Part shown: piece after piece, positions 1 to 8,600 of the stretch | Layout: each line of letters starts with the position of its first letter | How positions within the stretch are numbered: position 1 is the first letter of the stretch | The notes under the pieces: model-generated | The model's input: only the letters and a program-made list of their open reading frames with translations | Databases searched by the model: none | Told to the model about the DNA's origin: nothing | Translations under genes and position numbers: made by a program | Origin: Pseudomonas sp. IPO3778 | Lineage (GTDB): Bacteria; Pseudomonadota; Gammaproteobacteria; Pseudomonadales; Pseudomonadaceae | Length of the DNA stretch: 40,195 bases | NCBI RefSeq assembly: GCF_013386825.1 | Contig: NZ_JACARC010000001.1 | Coordinates: 1 to 40,195 of the forward strand | Direction of reading: 5' to 3'

Positions 1-36
1 GAACCATAGGCGGCCGTTACCGCAGCAACGGATATG
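1..36 (+). repeat. Left copy of a 36-bp inverted repeat
   Basis: These first 36 bases are the exact reverse complement of positions 40130-40165 at the other end of the window. The element is cut by the window edge here; at the right end it continues another 30 bases into a GC-rich hairpin followed by TTTT. Sequences of this kind are commonly dispersed between genes in Pseudomonas, which is general knowledge and was not tested here. Confidence 0.85.
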
Positions 37-150
37 TACACCAAAAGCCCCCCCGATAGACCCCACCAATCACCCAGTCAGCCCAAGCAATTGGACGCAA
101 CACCGTCAGGCTTCTAACCTGACAACCTGCGCCACCCAAGAAGCCCGCCC

Positions 151-1041
151 ATGATCGTCCGCCCCAAACCCAACCTGCTCGGCATCCTGTTCTCCCTCAA
201 AGGCTCAATCGCCAAGCGCATCGCCCTGCGCAGCCTGGCGGTCACCCTGCTGGCCTCGGTCATCGTACTGGTAGAAACCCTGCACCCGGCCTATTTCTCC
301 AAGGTCAACGCCACGCCCTTCACCTTGCTGGGCCTGTCACTGTCGATCTTCATGAGCTTTCGCAACAACGCCTGCTACGACCGCTGGTGGGAAGGCCGCA
401 AGCAACTGGGCCAAATGGTCATCGAAGTCCGCTCACTCATCCGCGAAACCCAACTCTTCACCCCCGACGAACGCGAAGGCCTACTCCGCGGCCTGTGCGG
501 TTTCGCCCACGGCCTGGTCGCGCGCTTACGCCTGGAAGACGAAGCCCAGGCAATCAAGCCATGGGTCAGCGTCCAAGCCAGCCACCCCAACCTGCCCGAC
601 CGCATCCTGCAACAGCTGGGCGCGCGCTGTTCGACCCTGGCCGAACAAGGCCACATCAGCGACTGGCGCTACACCCAACTGGAAACCCGCCTGTACGGCC
701 TCAGCCAGGTCCAGGCCTCGTGCGAGCGGATCAAAAGCACGCCACTGCCCTTCCCCTACACCCTGCTGCTGCACCGCACCATCTACCTGTTCTGTATTCT
801 GCTGCCCTTCGCCATGGCCGAGCCCCTGGGTTGGCTGACACCCATCTTCACCGCAATCGTCAGCTACACCTTCTTCGGCCTGGATGAAATCGGCGACGAC
901 CTCGAAGACCCCTTCGGCTTCGACGAAAACGACCTGCCCTGCAACGCCATCGTCCGCACCCTGCAACGCGAGATCCTGGCCGCCCTCGGTGAAACCGAGC
1001 TGCCCCCGCCCCTTGAGCCGATTGAATTCGTGCTGACGTGA
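151..1041 (+). CDS. Bestrophin-family anion channel
   Basis: A 296-residue inner-membrane protein of the bestrophin (UPF0187/YneE) family; members form pentameric anion or cation channels. Hydrophobic helices are visible near residues 25-45 and 50-70, followed by the family hallmark RNNACYDRWWEGRKQLG around residue 71, and again near 210-245, followed by the acidic stretch DEIGDDLEDPFG that matches the family's conserved C-terminal motif. The length is typical. ATG at 151 is used; the upstream AAGAAG is a weak ribosome site. It stands alone, with 75 bases before the next gene and a small GTCAGG/CCTGAC hairpin at 105-123 upstream. The physiological ion cannot be read from the sequence. Confidence 0.88.
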   Translation: MIVRPKPNLLGILFSLKGSIAKRIALRSLAVTLLASVIVLVETLHPAYFSKVNATPFTLLGLSLSIFMSFRNNACYDRWWEGRKQLGQMVIEVRSLIRETQLFTPDEREGLLRGLCGFAHGLVARLRLEDEAQAIKPWVSVQASHPNLPDRILQQLGARCSTLAEQGHISDWRYTQLETRLYGLSQVQASCERIKSTPLPFPYTLLLHRTIYLFCILLPFAMAEPLGWLTPIFTAIVSYTFFGLDEIGDDLEDPFGFDENDLPCNAIVRTLQREILAALGETELPPPLEPIEFVLT

Positions 1042-1116
1042 TGGGGGTTTGACACTCGGGGTGACCTGACCGAAGCTGATGGCTTTGCACTAGCTGCCCA
1101 GCTTTCGGACGCCTGC

Positions 1117-2175
1117 ATGTCAAAGTCACGCCGTTACTCCATCTTCGGCCTGTGCACCCTGTTGTTGATTGTGCTGATAACCTGGTATTTCACCCGTACG
1201 CCGCCGGTGGTTGTGCCGCCGGCCATTGCCCACGGTTATGCCAAGGCGTTGAAACAGGCGCGTAACGGCGAACCCGGCGCCGCCCGTGTGCTGTATCAAC
1301 AGCTGGGCCGCCCGGACCTGTCCGATGTGCGCCGTGCCGCGCTGTATGCCGAACTGCCCAATTACCCCAGCCCACAGGCCCTGAAGCTGGCAGACAAGGA
1401 CCTGGCCAACGAAGCGCCGAAGGTGCGTGAGGCGGCGATTCACAGCATTGTCGGCCTGGTGCCCAGCGGCCAGCGCACGCTGTTGCTCGGGCCGCTGCTG
1501 GATGACCCGGAGCAAAGCGTACGCTTTGCCGCAGCCAATGCGCTGCTGGGATTGTCCCCCGACACCCTGGGCCTGTACTTCGGGCCTCTGCAGCAGGTGC
1601 TCGATGAATACGTGAAGTTGCTCAAGGGCCAACCCGAAAGCCCCGAAGGCTGGATCCAGCTGGCGCGCCTGTACATTCACAGTGCCTTACTGGCCGACGC
1701 ACAAAATGCCCTGGAACAGGCGATGCGCCTGCAACCGGACAACCTGCAAGCCGTGGTCGCGCAGATCGAACTGTTGGATAAACAGGGCAAGGTCGACGAG
1801 TCCCGCCAGCTCCTGGCCAAGCAGTTGCTGGCCCATCCTGAATCGGCCTATCTGCAACATGCCCTGGGCATGTGGCTGCTGCACCGGGGCGAGCGGGCCT
1901 TTGCCCTGCTCAGCCTGTCCAGGGCCGTGGAGCTGGAACCCGACAATCAGGATTACCGTTACGACCTGGCCACCACCCTGCACACCCAGCAGGAACTGGA
2001 AGCGGCACAGCGCCAATTGGAAGAAATCGTCCAGCGCAACCCGGCCAATCGCAAGGCGCGGGTGTTGCTGGTCAATTACTGGAAAGAAACCGGCCAGTTG
2101 CAGAACGTGCAGGTGCTGCTGGCGCAGCTCGAACAGCAAAACCCGGACGATCCGGCGTTACAGCAAGGCCTGTAA
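1117..2175 (+). CDS. Membrane-anchored HEAT/TPR protein, paralogue of cytochrome tail
   Basis: A 352-residue protein with one N-terminal membrane helix (about residues 9-26, short basic leader SKSRR), so the rest is probably periplasmic. Residues about 45-160 read as HEAT-like repeats, and about 175-350 as TPRs with the usual A/G/P spacing (for example AVELEPDNQDYRYDLA). It aligns along its whole soluble part with the C-terminal half of the multiheme cytochrome at 29026-31278: shared blocks include AELPNYPS.QALKLA, GPLL.DP...VR.AA and a closing NP(G/D)DPAL. It has no CxxCH motif. It probably acts as a protein-protein scaffold; its partner is not shown. The start is the ATG at 1117, with GGA eight bases upstream. 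Confidence 0.75.
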   Translation: MSKSRRYSIFGLCTLLLIVLITWYFTRTPPVVVPPAIAHGYAKALKQARNGEPGAARVLYQQLGRPDLSDVRRAALYAELPNYPSPQALKLADKDLANEAPKVREAAIHSIVGLVPSGQRTLLLGPLLDDPEQSVRFAAANALLGLSPDTLGLYFGPLQQVLDEYVKLLKGQPESPEGWIQLARLYIHSALLADAQNALEQAMRLQPDNLQAVVAQIELLDKQGKVDESRQLLAKQLLAHPESAYLQHALGMWLLHRGERAFALLSLSRAVELEPDNQDYRYDLATTLHTQQELEAAQRQLEEIVQRNPANRKARVLLVNYWKETGQLQNVQVLLAQLEQQNPDDPALQQGL

Positions 2176-2246
2176 GCAGGGCAAAAAGGCGTAATTGAAA
2201 CAAAACGTTGAACCGCCACACAGCGCCACGGTCAAGTAAATATGGC

Positions 2247-2262
2247 GCGCCCCAGCGGGCGC
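2247..2262 (+). terminator. Possible terminator hairpin after TPR gene
   Basis: GCGCCC, loop CAGC, GGGCGC gives a perfect 6-bp GC stem between the TPR gene and the kaiC-like gene. There is no T-run after it, so this is only a weak candidate for a rho-independent terminator. Confidence 0.25.
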
Positions 2263-2296
2263 TCCCCTCTACTGATACGTGACCCGAGGGCACTTC

Positions 2297-3799
2297 TTGT
2301 CTACATCCAAAGAGCTGTTCACAGCAAAAGCGGCCACCGGTATTGAAGGTCTGGACGACATTCTTTCCGGGGGGCTTTCGCGCAGCCATCTGTTCCTGCT
2401 TGAAGGTGAGCCGGGCACGGGTAAAACCACGGTGGCCCTGCATTTTCTCCAGGCGGGCGCCAGGAATGGCGAACGTTCGCTGTACATCACCCTGTCGGAG
2501 ACCGAGCGCGAGTTGCGCCAGGGTGCCAAGTCCCACGGCTGGGACCTGGACGAACACATTCATATCTTTGAGCTGACCCCGCCCGAGAGCCTGCTCAATG
2601 CCGAGCACCAGCAGAGCCTGCTGTACTCCTCGGACCTGGAACTGGGCGAAGCCACCCGGCAGATTTTCGAAGTGGTGGAGCGGGTCAAACCCACTCGCGT
2701 GGTCATCGACAGCCTTTCGGAAATCCGCCTGCTGGCCCAAAGTTCCCTGCGCTATCGCCGGCAAATCCTGGCGATCAAGCATTACTTCGTGCGCTACGAA
2801 GCCACCGTGCTGCTGCTGGACGACCTGACCACCGAGTCCCTCGACAAAACCGTGCACAGCGTGGCCCACGGCGTGATCCGCCTTGAGGAATTGACCCCCA
2901 ACTACGGCGCCGAACGCCGCCGCGTGCGGGTGGTGAAGTACCGTGGCCAGAAATACCGCGGCGGCTTTCACGACTTCACCATCATGGAAGACGGCGTGCA
3001 CGTGTTCCCGCGCCTGGTGGCCGCCGAGCACCGGGGCGGTTACAACCGCCAGACCTTGACCAGCGGCATCCGCGAGATGGACGCACTGCTGGGCGGCGGG
3101 ATCGAGACCGGTTCCAGCACCTTGATCCTCGGCCCGGCCGGTACGGGCAAATCGCTGATCTCGATGATCTTCGCTGCCGCCGCCGTGGGCCGGGGCGAAA
3201 AAGCCGCGCTGTTCATTTTTGATGAAGAGTTGGGGCTGCTGTTCGAACGCATGAAGAACATGGGCATCGACCTGACCGCCCTGCAAGCCACCGGCAACCT
3301 GCTGATCGAGCAAGTGGACGCCGCCGAACTGTCCCCCGGCGAGTTCTCTCACCGGGTGCGGCGCTGCGTGGATGAACGCGGGATCAAGACCGTGGTGATC
3401 GACAGTATCAACGGCTACCAGGCCGCGATGCCTGAAGAGAACGCGCTGATCCTGCACATGCACGAGCTGCTGCTGTACCTCAACCGACGTGGCGCCGCCA
3501 CCTTCATGACCGTGGCCCAACACGGGCTGGTGGGCGACATGCAAGCACCGGTAGACATCACTTACCTCGCCGACACCGTAATCCTGCTGCGTTACTTCGA
3601 GGCGCTGGGCAAAGTCCGCCGCGCAATTTCGATCATCAAGAAACGCACCGGCAGCCACGAGTCGACGATTCGCGAATACCGTATCGGCGGTCGCGGCATG
3701 ACCATCGGCGAACCCCTTGATGCGTTCCAGGGTGTGTTGCGTGGTGTGCCGACCTACATGGGCACCGACAACCCGCTGCTCAAGGACGAAAGTTCATGA
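2297..3799 (+). CDS. KaiC-like double-domain RecA-family ATPase
   Basis: About 500 residues, two RecA/KaiC ATPase domains in tandem. Domain 1 has Walker A GEPGTGKTT near residue 40, catalytic Glu pair in LSETERE and Walker B RVVIDSLSE. Domain 2 has GPAGTGKS near residue 280, FDEELGLL and TVVIDSING. KaiC homologues outside cyanobacteria are ATPases or autokinases tied to stress and signalling; no kaiA or kaiB is visible here. I chose the TTG at 2297 because GAGGG lies seven bases upstream, while the GTG at 2279 has no ribosome site. The stop overlaps the following kinase start by four bases (ATGA), so ATPase and kinase are translationally coupled and probably work together. Confidence 0.88.
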   Translation: MSTSKELFTAKAATGIEGLDDILSGGLSRSHLFLLEGEPGTGKTTVALHFLQAGARNGERSLYITLSETERELRQGAKSHGWDLDEHIHIFELTPPESLLNAEHQQSLLYSSDLELGEATRQIFEVVERVKPTRVVIDSLSEIRLLAQSSLRYRRQILAIKHYFVRYEATVLLLDDLTTESLDKTVHSVAHGVIRLEELTPNYGAERRRVRVVKYRGQKYRGGFHDFTIMEDGVHVFPRLVAAEHRGGYNRQTLTSGIREMDALLGGGIETGSSTLILGPAGTGKSLISMIFAAAAVGRGEKAALFIFDEELGLLFERMKNMGIDLTALQATGNLLIEQVDAAELSPGEFSHRVRRCVDERGIKTVVIDSINGYQAAMPEENALILHMHELLLYLNRRGAATFMTVAQHGLVGDMQAPVDITYLADTVILLRYFEALGKVRRAISIIKKRTGSHESTIREYRIGGRGMTIGEPLDAFQGVLRGVPTYMGTDNPLLKDESS

Positions 3800-5466
3800 G
3801 CGACGTGCCCGCCATTTCCGAACGGGCGATCATCCTGGCGCCCTTGGGCCGCGACAGCTCCCTGGCGCTGATGATGCTCAACGAGGCAGGTTTCAACGGC
3901 ATCATCGCCAGCCATTTGCAGGTGCTCTGCGATGAACTGGAACACGGGGCCGGGCTGTTGATCATCGCGGCCGAAGCCATGCATGGCATCGACCTGGAGC
4001 CCCTGCTGACCCATCTTCAGCAGCAGCCGGCGTGGTCGGACTTGCCTATCGTGCTGATGACCCATCATGGCGGCAGCGAACAGAACGGCGCATCGCGTTT
4101 GAGTACGCTGCTGGGCAACGTGACCTTCCTCGAGCGGCCGTTCCATCCCGTGACCCTGATCAGCCTGGTGACCACCGCGCTACGGGGCCGTCGCCGGCAA
4201 TACGAAGCCCGGGACCGCCTGATTGACTTGAGCCAGAGCGAACAGCGCCTGCAAAGCACCCTGGAAACCCTCGAGCAGCAGGTGGAAGAACGCACCGCAC
4301 AGCTGCGCAACAATGAAGAGGCGTTGCGCCAGTCGCAGAAAATGGAAGCCGTGGGCCAATTGACCGGCGGCATTGCCCATGACTTCAACAACATGCTCAC
4401 CGGCATCATCGGCAGCCTTGAGTTGCTGCGACGACGGGTGGCCCGGGGGCGGATCGACGACCTCGACAGCCTGATTGACCTGGGCGTGACCTCCGCCAAC
4501 CGCGCCGCCGCCCTCACCCACCGCCTGCTGGCCTTCTCCCGGCGCCAGTCACTGGATTCGAAACCGGTGCAGATCAACCAACTGGTGGCCTCCATGGGCG
4601 AGTTGCTGCAACGCAGCCTCAATGAGAGCATTTCCCTGGACATCCGGCTGACCGAGCAGCTATGGACCGCCGAGGTCGACCCCAACCAACTGGAAAGCGC
4701 CCTGCTCAACCTGGCCATCAACGCCCGGGATGCCATGCCCAGTGGTGGCCAACTGGTGGTGGAAACCACCAACCGCCATCTCGACAGTGTGTTCACGGCC
4801 GCTTACGGCACCCTCACCCCCGGCGACTACGTGGAATTGAGTGTCAGCGACACCGGCTGTGGCATGCCCGACAGCGTGATCAGCCGGGCATTCGACCCGT
4901 TCTTCACCACCAAACCCATTGGCCAGGGCACCGGCCTGGGGTTGTCGATGATCTACGGGTTTGCCCGGCAATCCCATGGGCATGTGACGATTCACAGCGT
5001 GGTGGGCCAGGGCACCACGGTCAGCCTGTTCCTGCCACGCTTCATTGGCGAAGTAGTGGCCGATGAACCGGCCAACCTGGCCCTGCTGCCCTTCGCCAAC
5101 GCGGGTGAAACCGTACTGATCGTCGAGGACGACCCGGCCGTACGGGTGCTGGTCAGTGCCGTGTTGAGTGAATTGGGCTATGCCTTTGTCGAAGCCGGTG
5201 ACGCCGACAGCGCCATGCCGATCATCGAGTCCAGCCAGCGGATTGACCTGTTGATCAGCGATGTGGGCCTGCCGGGCATGAACGGCCGGCAACTGGCGGA
5301 AATCGGCCGCCAGGTGCGCCCCGACTTGAAAGTGCTGTTTATCACCGGGTACGCAGAGCATGCAGCAGTGCGTGGAGGGTTTCTGGACCCGGGCATGCAG
5401 ATGATCACCAAGCCGTTCACCTTTGATTTGTTGACGGCCAAGGTGCGGGAGATGATCAGGGCGTGA
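3796..5466 (+). CDS. Hybrid histidine kinase with N-terminal pseudo-receiver
   Basis: A 556-residue cytoplasmic kinase without membrane helices. Residues about 8-125 look like a receiver fold, but the expected phospho-Asp segment reads LLIIAAEAMHG, so the acceptor is missing. A coiled coil (about 140-180) leads to the HisKA box GGIAHDFNNML with His195, then HATPase_c boxes DTGCGMP and GTGLGLSMIYG. The C-terminal receiver has acceptor Asp489 (DLLISDVGLPG) and TGYA/KPF signature residues. The type is that of FixL-like kinases with fused receiver. It is coupled by ATGA overlap to the KaiC-like gene. The pseudo-receiver may sense the KaiC partner, but that is inference. Confidence 0.88.
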   Translation: MSDVPAISERAIILAPLGRDSSLALMMLNEAGFNGIIASHLQVLCDELEHGAGLLIIAAEAMHGIDLEPLLTHLQQQPAWSDLPIVLMTHHGGSEQNGASRLSTLLGNVTFLERPFHPVTLISLVTTALRGRRRQYEARDRLIDLSQSEQRLQSTLETLEQQVEERTAQLRNNEEALRQSQKMEAVGQLTGGIAHDFNNMLTGIIGSLELLRRRVARGRIDDLDSLIDLGVTSANRAAALTHRLLAFSRRQSLDSKPVQINQLVASMGELLQRSLNESISLDIRLTEQLWTAEVDPNQLESALLNLAINARDAMPSGGQLVVETTNRHLDSVFTAAYGTLTPGDYVELSVSDTGCGMPDSVISRAFDPFFTTKPIGQGTGLGLSMIYGFARQSHGHVTIHSVVGQGTTVSLFLPRFIGEVVADEPANLALLPFANAGETVLIVEDDPAVRVLVSAVLSELGYAFVEAGDADSAMPIIESSQRIDLLISDVGLPGMNGRQLAEIGRQVRPDLKVLFITGYAEHAAVRGGFLDPGMQMITKPFTFDLLTAKVREMIRA

Positions 5467-5547
5467 AGTAGATACCGCAAAACCCGGCAATCATTGATCG
5501 CCAGCGGATTGGAATCGCAACCGCCAATTTGGGTACGAAGGTTTACA

Positions 5548-5573
5548 CCTCGGAGAGCGAAATTTTTCCGAGG
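5548..5573 (+). promoter_or_regulatory. Hairpin and TATAAAT box before large effector gene
   Basis: CCTCGGA (5548-5554) pairs with TCCGAGG (5567-5573) around a 12-base A/T-rich loop. It could end the kinase transcript or act in control of the downstream gene. A TATAAAT at 5581-5587 resembles a -10 box at a suitable distance from the ATG at 5606, but I see no good -35 box. Confidence 0.3.
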
Positions 5574-5605
5574 CGTGTCCTATAAATACCTGATGAGCGA
5601 AAGCC

Positions 5606-8600
5606 ATGACCATTGCCGCCTCCCGCTTTAATCCCTCGTTTCAACAGACCTTCAATTCCCCAGCCCAGCAGTCTTCCAGCCGCCGGCCACGGGCGGCGGA
5701 GACGGACCCCACCGAAGCCAATGCCCAAGCCAAAGGCGACAGTGAGTTGGCGGAGCTTTTTGCACAGATGCTACGCACGGCAGAAAGTACCGGGGAGTTT
5801 AACGACATTCAAAACATTCCCTCCGCCTCTGCCTTCGGTCAATGGTGGTCACACCTGCACAATGTGATGAAGAACCCACTCTTTGCCACCTGGGCAACCG
5901 AAAAGGGGATAGATCTTTCAAAATCCATAGAGATCAATCACAAAGAAAATTCCATCACCGCCCTCGTCGGCGGTCAGCGCAGAGTGTTTTCGGGCGGCAC
6001 TGAAGGCTATGGGTGGGCGTCGATGATGGAGCCGATCATGCAAGCAGCAAAAGCACTGACGTCCGCCTCTCCCTTTATTATTTACTCCCCCACAACCCCC
6101 ACATCAGCGAGTTACCGGGAAGTCGCCGACTTTTATGGCGAAGGCCGCAGCGGGTTTAACAGAGAAGGCGCCGGCGCTCGAGCAGCAAAGCTTGAACAAA
6201 CCAAGACCTTTGACCTCGCAGAACCTGCGGTCAGGCGGTCCGAAGACAACCTGCAGCACGAAAAGACCAGGCTGGCCGACATTCACGACCAATGGCAGGC
6301 CACGCTCAAAGTGATTCACGTCATGCTCCGGGCGGAAGATGAGTCCGAAAAGCTGATGCCTCGCACAACACTACCGCCCTCTCATCATTTGTATCTAACC
6401 CCGAGTTTGGTTAACGCTCAATTGGAGCGGTTCATTCGCAATGAGCTGAGCAACACCACCCTAACCCTGCATGCCGACTCGCCCCACCGGCAGGGGGAGG
6501 AAGACGCCACCGTCAGCCTCGAAAAATACATCGGGGATAACGCTTGGGACATGCCCAAGAGCCGCGATGATCTTTACAGCCTCGGCCAGTTTCTGACCAC
6601 CGCCCCCCTTTCCCAGCTCCCCCTGGGGAACCTCGGTGGAGCGTTGTCCTGGCCGACCCCGTGGAGCGATGACGATCGGCGAAACGTGAAAAACGCCCTG
6701 AGACAAAACACTCTGGATATCAGTGATCTGGAAAACTATGACGAACCTAAAGGGGTGCTGGGCTATCTGACCCGCCAGCAAGATTACTCTCCCCACCAGT
6801 TGCGTAACCGGGAGCAGTTTATTCAAGCCCTTCTGGCTACGCCCAAGGCTCAGGCGCTCGGCCGGGCGTTGCAGGAAAAGTTTGGAGGCGTATCGACCCC
6901 CGATTGCATCAACGACTGGACGCTGGCAGCCCTCAGCGCCACTCTGGATGAAGAATCCGACGATAGATCCACGTCGAGTCCCGCCAGGACGACCGTGGCC
7001 GGTTTTGATCTGGCACGGTCTGAGCATTGGGGCAAGCCCCCTTCAGCCACTGTCGCCGAGTTGGCTGAACACCTCGTCGACACGGGGCGGGCCAGCGCGC
7101 AGATGGCGCCTATTGCGGCCCACCTGCTGCTGGCACATAGGGCGCCCGCGTATGTGGTCAAGGAGATCCCCGAGAATGTGACCATCGGCTCACATACCTG
7201 GGTGAGCTTCAGCACCGCCGTGGCGCGTATCGAAGCCCAGGCGCCTGGCTCAACCGCGCGCATGACCTTTGCACAGGTCATGATGCGAAACGACATCGCG
7301 CCCGTCACCGCCCAGGACCGGCACGTCGAGCAAAAGGCTCAATGGGAGGCACTTAAAGACTGGGGTGTTGCCAACGGGGTAATCCCGTTGAACCCCCAGG
7401 ATCACTACACCGATGATCAGATGCGCCGCGTTTCCAGCGCATTCAATGACCAGGTCGACACGTTGAGTGAGGCCTCAAAAACCCTATCGACCCCCATGCC
7501 CGAACGCGAGGAGATGGCGCTCGCGGAGCTCAGGCGTGTGTATGGTAATCGGATTCCGTTCGAGGAAAAGTGCATCACAACGTTCCCGGAGCGTCGTGAC
7601 TACCCAGGGCCCTATTCAGTGCTGGATCTTTACCTGAAGGGTTACCTCCATTCTCGCCCAGCTGAAATCCACGATTGGGATTCGTCAAGCACAAAGTTCC
7701 ATATTCGCGATATCCAGGGCAAGGCCGACCGACTTCCCGATATCAATGAGCAATTTAAAACTGCAATGTCAGCCTACTTTCCCGCGATCGAAAAAGCGAT
7801 TGGCGCTCAAGTCGCCCACCTGATTAACACGATGCCTATTGAGGACAGAATAAATATTGATCAGGCGAAAATCACCCCGCTCTCCGAATACAACGTCACT
7901 CAATCGCCCTTTGGCCAAATCGTTGAAACAAAAGTACCCAATACCCTCCTGGTAAAAGCGGAACTCGACGGTGGTGCCGAACATGTTTATGAAATCAACC
8001 TGCGTACAAACACTACGCGCAAACGTGATGAGCTGAAGGGCCATCCACTGGGGCCGCAATTTTATGCCGATGGGCATAGCCGCCGCGGCACCCTGCTGAA
8101 AGCCGTTGAGCCTGCCGGCAGCTACTCGGCAAACGTCACCGACAAAAAACATGCGACCGCTACGCCCAACAGCTTTACAAGCGAGAAGACCCGATACATC
8201 GCCGGCGCGATGATCGAAAATGTCGGAATCCGCGAGCTGGAGCATGCAGCCAAGGGCATGACAACCTTCGACACCGAGGTCCCCTTCTACAAAAAAGTCC
8301 AGGAGTTCATGCTGAATCTTATCCCGCTGCGTTCGGCGATCCGGAATTTTCAACAAGGCAACGTTGGCGACGGCATCGTTGACTTGGCATTCGATGCCTT
8401 CGGCTTTGTGTTGGGGGTCGGGGCTGCGGCCAAGGCAGCGAAGGCCGTACAAGCAGGTGTATCCCTTGGCAGAAATATAGGCGCTGCAACCCGGTCAGGT
8501 GCATCCCTTGTCAGAAAAATTGCCCATGGGGCAAAAATCCTCGGGCGCGGCGCCATTGGCGCCATTAACCCCCTGGATGGAGTTGTCGATCTTGGCGTCG

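Noticed and set aside
2072..3658. 528-codon minus-strand frame opposite the KaiC-like gene
   Set aside because: Shadow of the two-Walker ATPase on the plus strand.
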